DNA of 64,000 nt from Maribacter aestuarii (GTDB lineage Bacteria; Bacteroidota; Bacteroidia; Flavobacteriales; Flavobacteriaceae), in assembly GCF_027474845.2 (NCBI RefSeq), contig NZ_CP107031.2, positions 2,680,501 through 2,744,500 on the forward strand, written 5' to 3'. The translations under genes were made by a program, and so were the position numbers. Below are positions 1 through 9,571 of this stretch, piece by piece (within the stretch, counting starts at the first letter, position 1; each line of letters begins with the position of its first letter). The notes under the pieces were generated by a model. It searched no databases. It had not been told where the DNA came from and saw only the letters and a list, made by a program, of their open reading frames with translations.

Positions 1-36
1 ACCAACTAAACTGGCATTATTACGTAACTTTGTATC

Positions 37-1788
37 GTGGAGCGTTATCTACCTTTTTTACAATGGCTTACCAATTATAAAAAAGCCTACTTCCTAAAGG
101 ACCTCATGGCCGGGCTTACTGTTGGAATCGTCTTGATTCCACAGGGTATGGCCTACGCCATGATTGCAGGTTTACCACCCGTTTATGGCCTTTACGCCTC
201 ATTGTTTCCGGTTCTTGTTTACGCTATCCTAGGTACATCTAGAAAAGTTGGGGTTGGACCGGTAGCCATGGATTCTCTTTTGGTAGCTGCGGGGTTGGGT
301 ACCTTGACGATAACCGGCATAGAAAACTATATTGCTATGGTAGCGGTGCTTACCTTAATGGTAGGCATGATGCAATTTGTGTTTGGGGTGCTGCGAATGG
401 GATTTTTGGTAAATTTCCTTTCCAAACCTGTCATCAGCGGCTTTACTTCCGCTGCAGCTCTCATAATTATGTTAAGCCAGTTAAAACATCTTCTGGGGAC
501 TTCTATTCCCGGTAGTAATCGTTTTCATCAATTGTTCATAAACGCCATAGGCCAGCTAGGGAATATCAATTTTTACGATTTTGCCATAGGCGCCATTGGT
601 ATCTTGATACTTATCGGGTTAAAAAAATGGAACAAGAATATTCCGGGAATACTAATAATAGTTGTTTTGGGTATACTTGGTGTATATGCTTTCGACTTAG
701 AGCAATATGGCGCAAAATTAGTGGGCGAAATACCTTTGGGCCTTCCCTCATTGGTCGTACCTAGCGTGCAACTGGAAGATATTCAAAAATTATGGCCCAT
801 AGCTTTAGCTTTAGCTTTGGTTGGCTATTTAGAAGCTATTTCAATCGGAAAGGCCTTGGAGGAAAAAAGCGGACAAGAAACCATACAACCCAATCAAGAG
901 TTAATAGCCTTGGGAAGCGCAAATATGGTGGGCTCCTTTTTACAGGCTTTCCCTGTAACGGCAAGTTTTTCACGTTCCGCGATAAACCAAGAATCAGGGG
1001 CCAGAACAAATTTAGCAGCTATTTTTAGTGTGGTTTTAGTCCTAGTGACGCTACTTTTTTTCACCTTCTTTTTCAGTAGCTTGCCCAATGCGATCCTCGC
1101 AAGTATAATTATGGTTTCAGTTTACGGGCTTATCGATATTGAATATGCCAAGAATCTTTGGAAGAGCCGAAAGGACGAGTTTTTGATTCTGCTTGTAACT
1201 TTTTTGATTACGCTTTTCATAGGAATTACGGAGGGAATTCTAATTGGTGTACTTTGCTCATTATTACTTATGGTTTATAGAACTTCTAAACCGCATTTTG
1301 CAGAGTTAGGAAATATAAAGAATTCGGACTATTACAAAAATGTTTTACGGTTTGGGGATGAGGTTGAAGTCAGGGAAGATTTGTTGATTGTGCGTTTTGA
1401 TTCACAATTGTATTTTGGAAATGCTTCATTCTTTAAAAGAGAATTATTCAATTACATAAAGGAAAAAGGCCCAAAACTCAAAGGAGTCATATTGAATGCG
1501 GAGGCCATAAATTATGTTGATGCAACTGGCGTCGATGTTTTAACCAAGTCCATACGCGAAATTCATAATTTAGGATTACAGTTTTACATTGCTGGGGCTA
1601 TAGGACCTACAAGGGATGTCATTTTTAGTACGGGTATTATTGAAGAATTGGATAAAAAGAACTTATTTGTGAAAACTAAAGAAGCGGTTGCCTGCTTTGA
1701 GAATCCTGAAATCGAATCAACGGTAGGGTCGTGGGTAGCCTATGAGAATAGTCGTAAAAAGAACGTAGCTCCTCTCGAAAAAGAGTAG
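37..1788 (+). CDS. SulP/SLC26-family anion transporter with STAS domain
   Basis: Inner-membrane transporter of 583 residues that probably moves sulfate or another small anion. Residues about 1-415 are highly hydrophobic with the SulP start (LKDLMAGLTVGIVLIPQGMA) and the PPVYGLYAS stretch near residue 47. A cytoplasmic STAS domain covers about 440-555, including a VDATGVD turn. The start is GTG at 37; an in-frame TAA lies at 25-27, so the gene cannot begin further upstream. It lies 35 bp before a CstB-like persulfide dioxygenase gene on the same strand, so a role in sulfite, thiosulfate or sulfate movement linked to sulfide oxidation is plausible; that link is inference. Bicarbonate transport is the main alternative for this family. 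Confidence 0.9.
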   Translation: MERYLPFLQWLTNYKKAYFLKDLMAGLTVGIVLIPQGMAYAMIAGLPPVYGLYASLFPVLVYAILGTSRKVGVGPVAMDSLLVAAGLGTLTITGIENYIAMVAVLTLMVGMMQFVFGVLRMGFLVNFLSKPVISGFTSAAALIIMLSQLKHLLGTSIPGSNRFHQLFINAIGQLGNINFYDFAIGAIGILILIGLKKWNKNIPGILIIVVLGILGVYAFDLEQYGAKLVGEIPLGLPSLVVPSVQLEDIQKLWPIALALALVGYLEAISIGKALEEKSGQETIQPNQELIALGSANMVGSFLQAFPVTASFSRSAINQESGARTNLAAIFSVVLVLVTLLFFTFFFSSLPNAILASIIMVSVYGLIDIEYAKNLWKSRKDEFLILLVTFLITLFIGITEGILIGVLCSLLLMVYRTSKPHFAELGNIKNSDYYKNVLRFGDEVEVREDLLIVRFDSQLYFGNASFFKRELFNYIKEKGPKLKGVILNAEAINYVDATGVDVLTKSIREIHNLGLQFYIAGAIGPTRDVIFSTGIIEELDKKNLFVKTKEAVACFENPEIESTVGSWVAYENSRKKNVAPLEKE

Positions 1789-1823
1789 TACAGGCAATAT
1801 TTAAGTAAAGAACATAATACAAT

Positions 1824-3233
1824 ATGAAGATAGAACAGATATATACAGGTTGTTTGGCACAAGGTGCCTATTACATTGAAAGTGACGGTGAAGTCGCTAT
1901 AATTGATCCATTGCGTGAAGTAACACCTTACATAAAAAGGGCGGAAATGGATAATGCGGAAATTAAATACATATTTGAAACACATTTTCATGCTGACTTT
2001 GTAAGCGGTCACGTTACTTTGTCCAAAGAGACTGGTGCACCTATCGTTTACGGACCTACTGCAAATCCCTCCTTTGATGCAATTATTGCCGAGGATGGGC
2101 AGGAATTTAAATTGGGTAAACTTACGATCAAAGCCTTGCACACACCTGGTCATACCATGGAAAGCACCACCTATCTATTGAAGGATGAAAATGGAAAGGA
2201 TCATGCTATTTTTTCTGGTGATACCTTGTTTTTGGGTGATGTCGGCCGGCCTGACTTGGCCCAAAAAGCAGCACATTTAACACAGGAGCAGCTGGCGGAA
2301 ACCTTGTACGATAGCCTTCGAAATAAGATAATGCCGCTTGCGGATGATGTTATCGTTTATCCTGCGCATGGAGCAGGTTCAGCTTGTGGTAAGAATATGA
2401 TGAAGGAGACTGTGGACACATTGGGGAACCAGAAAAAGATGAACTATGCTTTGCGTGCGGATATGACCAAAGAGGAATTCGTGAAGGAGGTAACGGATGG
2501 GCTTTTGCCACCACCGAAATACTTTCCGTTGAACGTAAAGATGAACAAAGAGGGTTACGAGGATATAGCGGACGTATTGGATAGAGGTACTACCGCTCTT
2601 AATCCCGATGAATTTGAATTAGCGGCTAATGAGACCGAAGCTTTGGTGCTGGACGTTCGTCATCAAAATGACTTTGTAAAGGAACACATCCCTCGTTCCA
2701 TTTTTATAGGGCTCAACGGGGATTTTGCCCCGTGGGTGGGAGCCCTGATCGCCGATACCAAACAGCCCTTACTTTTAATAATCCCAAAGGGTCAAGAAGA
2801 GGAAGCCATTACCAGGTTGTCCAGAGTAGGTTTTGATGGTACAATTGGATATCTAAAAGGAGGTCTTGATGCGTGGAAAAAAGCTGGAAAGGAAACGGAT
2901 AGCATAGCATCTATCCCCGCTTCGGAAGCCAAGGAGAAGTTAGAATCGGAATCCATACCGGTCTTTGATGTTCGAAAGGAAAGTGAATATCTATCGGAAC
3001 ACGTAGAAAGTGCTGAAAATACACCGTTGAGCGAATTGAATAGGCATTTGGCCAAGTTCCCCGAAAAAGAGGATTTTTTAGTACATTGTGCGGGAGGCTA
3101 CCGATCTGTAATTGCGGCCTCAATTCTTAAGAGTAGGGGTATCCATAATTTGATTGATGTCGCGGGTGGATTCGGAGCTTTGAAAAAAGAGGGGGCCAAG
3201 GTAACGGATTATGTTTGTCCAACTACATTGTAA
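1824..3233 (+). CDS. CstB-like persulfide dioxygenase with pseudo-rhodanese and rhodanese domains
   Basis: A 469-residue three-domain protein. Residues 1-230 are a metallo-beta-lactamase fold with the THFHADF metal motif near residue 52, then a histidine at GHT and an aspartate at SGDTLF, which resemble the mono-iron ligands of ETHE1-type persulfide dioxygenases. Residues about 255-350 are rhodanese-like, but the active-site loop reads IIPKGQE and has no cysteine. Residues about 355-469 form a second rhodanese with an intact CAGGYRS loop. Dioxygenase, pseudo-rhodanese, rhodanese is the layout known for staphylococcal CstB, which turns persulfides into thiosulfate. No signal peptide, so cytoplasmic. 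It probably forms a sulfur module with the SulP gene just upstream. Confidence 0.88.
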   Translation: MKIEQIYTGCLAQGAYYIESDGEVAIIDPLREVTPYIKRAEMDNAEIKYIFETHFHADFVSGHVTLSKETGAPIVYGPTANPSFDAIIAEDGQEFKLGKLTIKALHTPGHTMESTTYLLKDENGKDHAIFSGDTLFLGDVGRPDLAQKAAHLTQEQLAETLYDSLRNKIMPLADDVIVYPAHGAGSACGKNMMKETVDTLGNQKKMNYALRADMTKEEFVKEVTDGLLPPPKYFPLNVKMNKEGYEDIADVLDRGTTALNPDEFELAANETEALVLDVRHQNDFVKEHIPRSIFIGLNGDFAPWVGALIADTKQPLLLIIPKGQEEEAITRLSRVGFDGTIGYLKGGLDAWKKAGKETDSIASIPASEAKEKLESESIPVFDVRKESEYLSEHVESAENTPLSELNRHLAKFPEKEDFLVHCAGGYRSVIAASILKSRGIHNLIDVAGGFGALKKEGAKVTDYVCPTTL

Positions 3234-3403
3234 TATGGGTTTTTCTTCAATTTTATTTAGCTAAAAACTCAAGGAGAGAGGTGTTGGAAATTGTGCTAAT
3301 TTTACAATTTATTAAGAAATTGTTAAGTGTTAAAAAAAACTTAAGAAAATCTTAAATCGAAATAAAATAATTAATACCTTTAAGTAGGATTTGTATTACG
3401 GAG

Positions 3404-3586
3404 ATGATTAAAAATTTTATTGAGCGTGTTGGAGTTATGAACTGCATCATGCTATTGGTAGTGCTATCCATTATTATAGTATCTGAAGTTTTGTTTTTAA
3501 GCGGAAAAAAGCTGGATGCCATATTCATCGCTTTTTGGGCTCCAACAATTCTCGGGTTCATGAATTATTTAAAGTATAAGAAGTAG
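3404..3586 (+). CDS. Small two-helix membrane protein, unknown function
   Basis: A 60-residue protein with two predicted membrane segments (about residues 13-32 and 38-55) and a basic C-terminus (YLKYKK). A GGAG sequence lies just before the ATG, a better ribosome site than most genes here have. An AT-rich 170 bp leader separates it from the CstB-like gene. Its stop codon overlaps the GTG start of a 31-residue hydrophobic ORF, which suggests the two are made together. I do not recognise the family. It is short enough for chance to be a concern, but the coherent hydrophobic profile and ribosome site favour a real gene. Confidence 0.6.
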   Translation: MIKNFIERVGVMNCIMLLVVLSIIIVSEVLFLSGKKLDAIFIAFWAPTILGFMNYLKYKK

Positions 3587-3681
3587 TGGATTTTATTTTA
3601 ATATACTCGATTATAGTTGCAGTCATCTTTATGATCTGGCTACTGTTCGTGCTTAAAATGTATCGTAAATTGAACGATTAG
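3586..3681 (+). CDS. Possible 31-residue single-helix membrane microprotein
   Basis: Begins with GTG in the overlap TAGTG at the end of the preceding 60-residue gene and ends at TAG 3679-3681. Translation gives one strongly hydrophobic helix (ILIYSIIVAVIFMIWLLFVL) followed by a charged tail, KMYRKLND. The one-base overlap is typical of translational coupling, and the positive-inside tail is typical of small inner-membrane proteins. It stops 2 bp before the end of the convergent nuclease gene. No family is recognised; coding status is inferred from overlap and composition only. Confidence 0.45.
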   Translation: MDFILIYSIIVAVIFMIWLLFVLKMYRKLND

Positions 3682-3683
3682 AT

Positions 3684-5072
3684 TCAATTGGAATCCATCA
3701 TTTCTTTTTCCAGACCTATTACAGAATTAGGATTTTTGCGCAGGTAAGTCGCTATAAGCCGCTGTGTTTCCAAGGTGTTTTTTCTAGGTTTCAAAAAGGT
3801 ATCCAACTCCTCTAACTGTTGAATGTTTTCAGACGTTGGTATGAATCCATAACCTACGTAGTAATTTTCCCGTATGAGTACAAAAGCCTCCTCTTCCACT
3901 GTTCTCCCTTTTAGGCGAATGGCATAATCGGTTTTCTGATTTTGCAGGGATAAGACGGCTTCCCTTACCCGAGCATTGTATTCTTTCAAATGTCCTAGGC
4001 TAGAGCAAATACCTAAGCACTGTTTTATCTTGTAATGCGAGCAAGTCGCTATATTTTCCTGTAAATGGCAGTATTTTGGACAAAGCTCAAAAGTTGAGCA
4101 GAGACTTTCCAAAAATTGTCTACAATCGGTGATACTATAAAAAATGGCCAGGGGATTTGGAACCATTTTTAATTTATTATGGGCCAAGTGTACTATCCCG
4201 TTTCTGTCCTCGTAAGAGAAAATACCGTACTGTTGAATATTTCTTTTTTGGGCTCTATTGTGTATTGGGAAATACTTTTTAATCTCTTCCGATTCTTCCA
4301 ATAAGGCAATCAACTCACTGCCGGTTTCCTCAAAATCCAAATGAACGGTTTCCCTACACAAATTCAGCTCCTTGCTACTCTTGTCATAAAAGTGACTTAA
4401 TACTCTTTTCTTAATGTTGATAGCCTTGCCGACGTAAATGATTTTGCCTTGCGCGTTTTTAAAATAATACACTCCCGGAGTTGATGGTAATTTGTCAAAC
4501 TCGCTTTTGGGCAAAGAAGGGGGTAAGGTGGCTTCTTGAGATTTTGCGTTCAGAAATTGCTTGAAAACTGCGGATGCCCCCTCGGCGCGCAACAACTTAT
4601 GAAATAAGAGAACTGTTGCGTGTGCGTCTCCGCGTGCCCTATGTCTATTTTGCAAAGGAATGTCAATGGCAGAACACAGTTTACCAAGACTATAAGAATT
4701 ATAGCCTGGAAATAATCTTCTGGATAGGCGGACGGTACAAAGTTTTTTCCGAACAAAATTAAGGCCGAGCAGACGGAGCTCATTTTTTATGACGTTGTAG
4801 TCAAAATTTACACTATGGGCCACAAAGATGCTATCTTGGGTAAATCTTATGATTTTAGGCGCTATAACTTCGAGTAACGGTGCATCCCTTACCATATCAT
4901 TATCAATACCGGTAAGTCCGGTGATAAAGTAGGGTATCTCACATAGTGGATTGACCAAGGAAGTAAATTCGTCCACCACCTCATGCCCATCATATTTAAA
5001 AATGGAAATCTCGGTAATACGGTTTCCTTTGATTCCGTTTCCAGTGGTTTCTATGTCAACGATGCAGTACAA
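3684..5072 (-). CDS. DnaQ-like exonuclease fused to GIY-YIG (UvrC-type) nuclease domain
   Basis: A 462-residue cytoplasmic nuclease. Residues 1-165 are a DEDD-type 3'-5' exonuclease like DNA polymerase III epsilon, with VDIETTG at residues 5-11, NFDYN near 105 and HRARGDAHAT near 143-152. Residues about 195-275 are a GIY-YIG domain (PGVYYF, IYVGKA, then KKRV) as in the N-terminus of UvrC. A cysteine-bearing region follows near 330-355. The same exonuclease plus GIY-YIG pairing is known in several bacterial groups and relates to Cho-type repair nucleases. The real polymerase proofreading subunit is a separate gene, so a role in DNA repair is the best guess. Stands alone and converges on the small membrane genes. 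Confidence 0.85.
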   Translation of the reverse strand: MYCIVDIETTGNGIKGNRITEISIFKYDGHEVVDEFTSLVNPLCEIPYFITGLTGIDNDMVRDAPLLEVIAPKIIRFTQDSIFVAHSVNFDYNVIKNELRLLGLNFVRKKLCTVRLSRRLFPGYNSYSLGKLCSAIDIPLQNRHRARGDAHATVLLFHKLLRAEGASAVFKQFLNAKSQEATLPPSLPKSEFDKLPSTPGVYYFKNAQGKIIYVGKAINIKKRVLSHFYDKSSKELNLCRETVHLDFEETGSELIALLEESEEIKKYFPIHNRAQKRNIQQYGIFSYEDRNGIVHLAHNKLKMVPNPLAIFYSITDCRQFLESLCSTFELCPKYCHLQENIATCSHYKIKQCLGICSSLGHLKEYNARVREAVLSLQNQKTDYAIRLKGRTVEEEAFVLIRENYYVGYGFIPTSENIQQLEELDTFLKPRKNTLETQRLIATYLRKNPNSVIGLEKEMMDSN

Positions 5073-5923
5073 TTACTATTCTTAGGTTTGTGGTTTAAAG
5101 TTACTTCAATTTATAGAATTATCTATTGTTGGATGTACTGAAATGGGATAAGTGAAATTGCTTGCCTTACAGTCTAAAGATCATGCCACACCTAACATGA
5201 TTAATATGAAATCTTTATGATTTACTTTGCTTCTTTATACATTTTCTAAACGGCTATGGCTACTTTGAAAACAATCGAAGTGGTATCGGGTTTGAATCTT
5301 GTTAGTCGGAATTACTAATGGTGATATGGTCAGTTCCAGTGATTTTCGGCAGAAAATAGTATCGAGAACCTATTCATAGGTCGCCTCCCTAGACAATTTT
5401 AAACTGGCAGTATACTCTTAAATTCCATCAAAACATCAAACTCGATGAATTTCGGATACCCTCTCAACCATTTTTTTCATTCTCCATTGAAGAAATTCTC
5501 TGGCTAAATGGATTGAAATATGGGCTTTTTACTTAAAATTAAAATTGTACTATCCTTATTCCGTTTCAGTCTTTTTTCAGGAATTCTCAATCTCGTCTGT
5601 ATATTTTTTCTTTTTGTCAAAAAAACATGTAACCAGCGCTTTTTTACAAACAATTCTTGGAAAAGTCGTTAATAACAATTCATCGAGTATATTAGTTTTA
5701 GCCCTTAAAATCTATATTTTTGATTAAATTAGTAGTAAGAACCCCACAAACGAGAATAATGTTATTGAAAAGAAAAAGTAATTGTAATAATAAAGAGTGA
5801 GGTTGGTTTAATTCGTTTTATAGTCTAAAATTTTCCCCAAAAATGAGTAAAAACCACAAGTAACTTCGTTGAGCATCTAAGGAATAAATTAAGAATAATC
5901 CTTTTATTTTTTGCTTTCCGTAG
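5073..5923. other. 851 bp gene-free region upstream of the polysaccharide locus
   Basis: No convincing gene. A 60-codon ORF at 5545-5727 exists but its composition looks like translated AT-rich spacer and it has no ribosome site. A short perfect hairpin, ACCTAT-TC-ATAGGT, lies at 5368-5381. The last 150 bp before the WecA-like gene should hold the promoter of the capsule locus, but I see no clean TAnnTTTG element there. The length suggests long leader transcription or a decayed gene. Confidence 0.5.
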
Positions 5924-7312
5924 TTGTTGAAAACCAACCTAGAAATGACCTACATTTCAAATGTATTTAACAATCTATACGTTCTTAGCGGAATAGCTGT
6001 TCTGGCAGCTTACCTTTTCTCCGCAAGAATATACCCTGTGATTATTCATCTTAGCCATAAAAAGGATTTGATGGATGAGCCCGGTGAGCGCAGTATGCAC
6101 TTGGATAAGACCCCCACTTTAGGAGGGGTTGGTCTTTTCATAACCTTTGCCTTAGGAATTATTTTGATGAGTATTTTTACCGAATTGGAACGTTCAGATT
6201 TGGTAAAAGTATTGGCCTTGGTAGGTTCCACTATCTTGTTATTATTTTTGGGCCTTAAGGATGATTTACTGGTCATATCTCCCAAGAAAAAATTTAGTGG
6301 TCAGTTGTTAGCGTCCGCTATTGTTGTTTTTGCTTCGGATTTAAGAATTCTGGGAATGGATGGCGTTTTCGGGGTGGGGGAGCTACCCTACTGGATTTCC
6401 GTCCTATTTACCATTTTCGTTTTTATCCTCATTATCAACGCTTTTAACCTTATAGACGGAATCGATGGCCTTGCTGGCGGAATTGGTATTCTAACCAGCG
6501 CTTTTTTTGGACTTTATTTTGCCCTGAACGGAAACGCTTTTATGGCCTTGGCTTCATTTTTATTGATCGGGGCGCTCATTGGTTTTTTGGTTCACAACTT
6601 TTCCAAGGAACAAAAACTCTTTATGGGCGATTCGGGTTCCTTGTTCACCGGCTTCATTATGGCCTATTTGGCCGTAGCATTTTTAAATCTCAACTTTTTA
6701 GGAGAGAATCTGGAATTTCCATTGGAAAATGCACCTATCATCGCAATAGCTGTGCTTTCCTATCCTATGATGGATGTGCTCCGTGTTTTCATCATACGAA
6801 TTCGAGAAGGAAGAAGTCCCTTTAGTGCAGATCGCAACCACATACACCATCGCTTTTTAGACCTGGGCTCAAGTCACAAAATGGCAAGTTTGACCATTGC
6901 GGTAACCAATTTAACCGTCATCGCTTTTGCCTTGGTGACCCAAAATCTTTACATCCATTTTCAACTTTTTTGTTGTTTGGTATTTGGAATCGCATTATAC
7001 CTAATTCCATTCATGCTAAATGCTAATAAAAATCTCGAAGCCATGGAGGTTCCTTTATCAAACGAAGCCTTGGAAGTTGAATTTGAGGGTATGTATGCTA
7101 AAGCAAGGCATTTAAATAAGACTGTTTCCTCGGATAACTATTCCATTATCGAGAAGGAGAAAAAAAATCGGCCCGCCAAGATTTTAAACACGGCTACCAA
7201 GAAACAAAATGATACCGAATCCTATTTTCAAAAAAAGGTACTTCATAGACTTCGAATATTTCAAAAGGTAAAGGAAAAATACCCAAAGAAAGTTCCACAA
7301 GAAAATAGTTAG
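5924..7312 (+). CDS. WecA/TagO-like undecaprenyl-phosphate N-acetylhexosamine-1-phosphate transferase
   Basis: Polytopic inner-membrane enzyme that should start the polysaccharide repeat unit by loading a sugar-1-phosphate (usually GlcNAc) from UDP-sugar onto undecaprenyl phosphate. Family motifs are all visible: an N-terminal DEPGERSMH segment, GLKDDL (the Asp-Asp pair near 106-107 counted from ATG 5945), NLIDGIDGLAGG, FMGDSGS and HIHHR. The open frame begins at TTG 5924; the ATG at 5945 is at least as likely. At 455-462 residues it is longer than the usual 330-380 because of a roughly 95-residue hydrophilic Lys/Glu-rich cytoplasmic tail. First gene of the locus; a WecG-type second transferase at 17.4 kb fits this initiation chemistry. 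Confidence 0.9.
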   Translation: MLKTNLEMTYISNVFNNLYVLSGIAVLAAYLFSARIYPVIIHLSHKKDLMDEPGERSMHLDKTPTLGGVGLFITFALGIILMSIFTELERSDLVKVLALVGSTILLLFLGLKDDLLVISPKKKFSGQLLASAIVVFASDLRILGMDGVFGVGELPYWISVLFTIFVFILIINAFNLIDGIDGLAGGIGILTSAFFGLYFALNGNAFMALASFLLIGALIGFLVHNFSKEQKLFMGDSGSLFTGFIMAYLAVAFLNLNFLGENLEFPLENAPIIAIAVLSYPMMDVLRVFIIRIREGRSPFSADRNHIHHRFLDLGSSHKMASLTIAVTNLTVIAFALVTQNLYIHFQLFCCLVFGIALYLIPFMLNANKNLEAMEVPLSNEALEVEFEGMYAKARHLNKTVSSDNYSIIEKEKKNRPAKILNTATKKQNDTESYFQKKVLHRLRIFQKVKEKYPKKVPQENS

Positions 7313-7471
7313 AAAACTCAAGATGGTATTTTGAAATCTACACAAAACTTCAGAGAATATTTGAATTGTACTATATTGCAATTCTCACCTATATACGATG
7401 CGTTCGTTTTCTCGGTCAAATAGTTTGTAAAAGTTTAAAGCGCCGCAACAAATTTGCGCATAAGTGTAATT

Positions 7472-8590
7472 ATGAAAAATAAAATAGCGTTTATAACCGG
7501 AGTTACAGGGCAAGATGGGGCCTACTTAAGCGAATTCCTCCTCAAAAAGGGATATATCGTCCATGGGTTAAAAAGGAGGTCTTCTTTGTTCAATACGGAT
7601 CGCGTTGATCATTTGTACCAGGACCCACATGTGGAGGATAGAAACTTTGTACTGCATTATGGGGATATGACAGATAGTACCAATCTTATCCGGTTAATTA
7701 AGGAAATACAACCGGATGAAATCTACAATTTGGCAGCAATGAGCCACGTGCACGTTTCTTTTGAAGTGCCCGAGTATACCGCCAATGCTGATGGAATTGG
7801 AACGCTGCGGATTTTGGATGCGGTGCGTCTGTTGGGTATGGAGAAGAAAACGAGGATATACCAAGCCTCAACATCAGAATTGTATGGCAAGGTACAGGAA
7901 GTCCCTCAATCGGAGACCACTCCGTTTTATCCCAGAAGCCCTTACGGGGTGGCCAAACTATATGCCTATTGGATTACGGTAAACTATAGGGAGGCCTACG
8001 GCATGTTTGCCTGCAATGGCATCCTCTTTAATCACGAATCGCCCATTCGTGGGGAAACCTTTGTATCCCGAAAAATTACCCGTGCAGTATCGCGCATGGC
8101 CCTGGGTTTACAGGACAAATTGTATTTGGGTAATCTGGACGCGCAACGGGATTGGGGTCACGCCAAGGATTATGTACGCATGATGTGGATGATTTTACAG
8201 GCCGATAAAGCCGAAGATTGGGTCATTGCTACTGGTAAGACCACCAAGGTGCGCGATTTTGTAAAAATGGCATTTGCAGAAATAGGCGTAGAACTGGAAT
8301 TCAGCGGACAGGGAGAAGATGAAAAGGGTTATGTGAAAGCTTGCAACCTACCCCAATATCAAATGGAAATAGGTAAGGAAGTTCTAAATATAGACCCAAA
8401 GTACTATCGGCCTACGGAAGTAGAACTGCTGATTGGGGATCCTACGAAAGCTAAAGAAAAACTAGGCTGGGAAGCTACATATGATGTCACGGCCTTGGTA
8501 AAGGAAATGATGGAGAGCGATTTGAACCTGATGGAAAAAGACCAGCACTTGCACCAAGGTGGTTTTGATACCTTGAACTATTATGAATAA
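7472..8590 (+). CDS. gmd: GDP-mannose 4,6-dehydratase
   Basis: Makes GDP-4-keto-6-deoxy-mannose from GDP-mannose in the cytoplasm. The N-terminal nucleotide-binding loop reads [11 protein letters not shown], the catalytic region has STSELYG near residue 131 and YGVAK near 158-162 (the YxxxK pair), and the product is 372 residues, the normal length for Gmd. ATG 7472 is the likely start; the frame stays open back to TTG 7454. The stop overlaps the next gene by 8 bp, the usual gmd-fcl coupling, so GDP-L-fucose is the expected end product. Confidence 0.96.
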   Translation: MKNKIAFITGVTGQDGAYLSEFLLKKGYIVHGLKRRSSLFNTDRVDHLYQDPHVEDRNFVLHYGDMTDSTNLIRLIKEIQPDEIYNLAAMSHVHVSFEVPEYTANADGIGTLRILDAVRLLGMEKKTRIYQASTSELYGKVQEVPQSETTPFYPRSPYGVAKLYAYWITVNYREAYGMFACNGILFNHESPIRGETFVSRKITRAVSRMALGLQDKLYLGNLDAQRDWGHAKDYVRMMWMILQADKAEDWVIATGKTTKVRDFVKMAFAEIGVELEFSGQGEDEKGYVKACNLPQYQMEIGKEVLNIDPKYYRPTEVELLIGDPTKAKEKLGWEATYDVTALVKEMMESDLNLMEKDQHLHQGGFDTLNYYE

Positions 8591-9512
8591 AGATTCTAAA
8601 ATTTATATCGCAGGGCACAAAGGTATGGTCGGTTCCGCCGTTTGGAGGGCGTTACTTGGTTTGGGCTATACCAATCTTATAGGGAGGTCTAGCAAAGAAT
8701 TGGATTTGCGGAACCAAGAGGCGGTCACCCAATTTTATAGGGAAGAAAAACCGGAAGTGGTAGTAGACGCAGCGGCGCGGGTAGGAGGTATATTGGCCAA
8801 TAAGAGAGATCAGTACGGGTTCTTGATGGATAATATGCGTATTCAGAACAATTTGATTCAAGGCGCACAAGAGCATAATGTTACCAAATTTATCTTTTTG
8901 GGCAGCTCTTGTATTTACCCTAAAATGGCACCACAGCCTTTAAAGGAAGAGTATTTGCTGACCGGACCGTTGGAACCCACTAATGAGGGCTATGCCATCG
9001 CTAAGATTTCTGGGGTTAAGTTGTGCCAAGCCTTACGGGAACAACATGGCAAGTACTTTGTGAGTTTAATGCCGACCAATCTGTACGGCCCAAATGATAA
9101 TTTTGATTTGGAAAGCTCCCATGTGTTGCCGGCCATGCTTCGTAAATTTCATGAAGCTAAGGAAAATGGAAATGTACCTGTCACCCTCTGGGGCAGCGGC
9201 ACCCCGCTACGGGAGTTCATGCATGTAGATGATATGGCACAAGCGGTGGTCTTTGCGTTGGAAAACGAATTGCCGGGATACTTGTACAATGTGGGGACTG
9301 GAGTTGATTTGACTATAAAGGATTTGGCACTGCTCATTCAAAAAACGGTGGGGCATACCGGCGACATAATTTGGGATAGTAACAAACCCAATGGCACCCC
9401 ACGTAAGTTGATGGATGTTACCCAATTAAAAAAATTGGGGTGGGAAGCTTCAATTGGTTTCGAAGTTGGGATTAAAGAGACCTATAATTGGTTTATACAA
9501 AAACAATGTTGA
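8583..9512 (+). CDS. fcl: GDP-L-fucose synthase
   Basis: Epimerase/reductase that turns GDP-4-keto-6-deoxy-mannose into GDP-L-fucose. The Rossmann loop GHKGMVGSA is at residues 11-19, SSCIYP near 110, and the catalytic YAIAK at 137-141. Length 309 is standard. It overlaps gmd by 8 bp and ends at 9512 inside a perfect 12-base palindrome, TGACAATTGTCA (9510-9521), whose TGA is its stop codon. With gmd it implies an L-fucose-containing (or related 6-deoxyhexose) polysaccharide. Confidence 0.96.
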   Translation: MNKDSKIYIAGHKGMVGSAVWRALLGLGYTNLIGRSSKELDLRNQEAVTQFYREEKPEVVVDAAARVGGILANKRDQYGFLMDNMRIQNNLIQGAQEHNVTKFIFLGSSCIYPKMAPQPLKEEYLLTGPLEPTNEGYAIAKISGVKLCQALREQHGKYFVSLMPTNLYGPNDNFDLESSHVLPAMLRKFHEAKENGNVPVTLWGSGTPLREFMHVDDMAQAVVFALENELPGYLYNVGTGVDLTIKDLALLIQKTVGHTGDIIWDSNKPNGTPRKLMDVTQLKKLGWEASIGFEVGIKETYNWFIQKQC

Positions 9513-9571
9513 CAATTGTCATTTAGGAGTTTTGATATTTATATCTACTTCATACCTTAAAATAATACTCT

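Noticed and set aside
25..36. TAACTTTG (TAnnTTTG) as promoter of the SulP gene
   Set aside because: It ends 4 bp before the GTG start, leaving no room for a leader, and no TTTG box is present in the 24 bases available.
5545..5727. 60-codon ORF in the spacer before the capsule locus
   Set aside because: No ribosome site, Ser/Phe-rich composition of translated AT-rich DNA, no neighbour logic.
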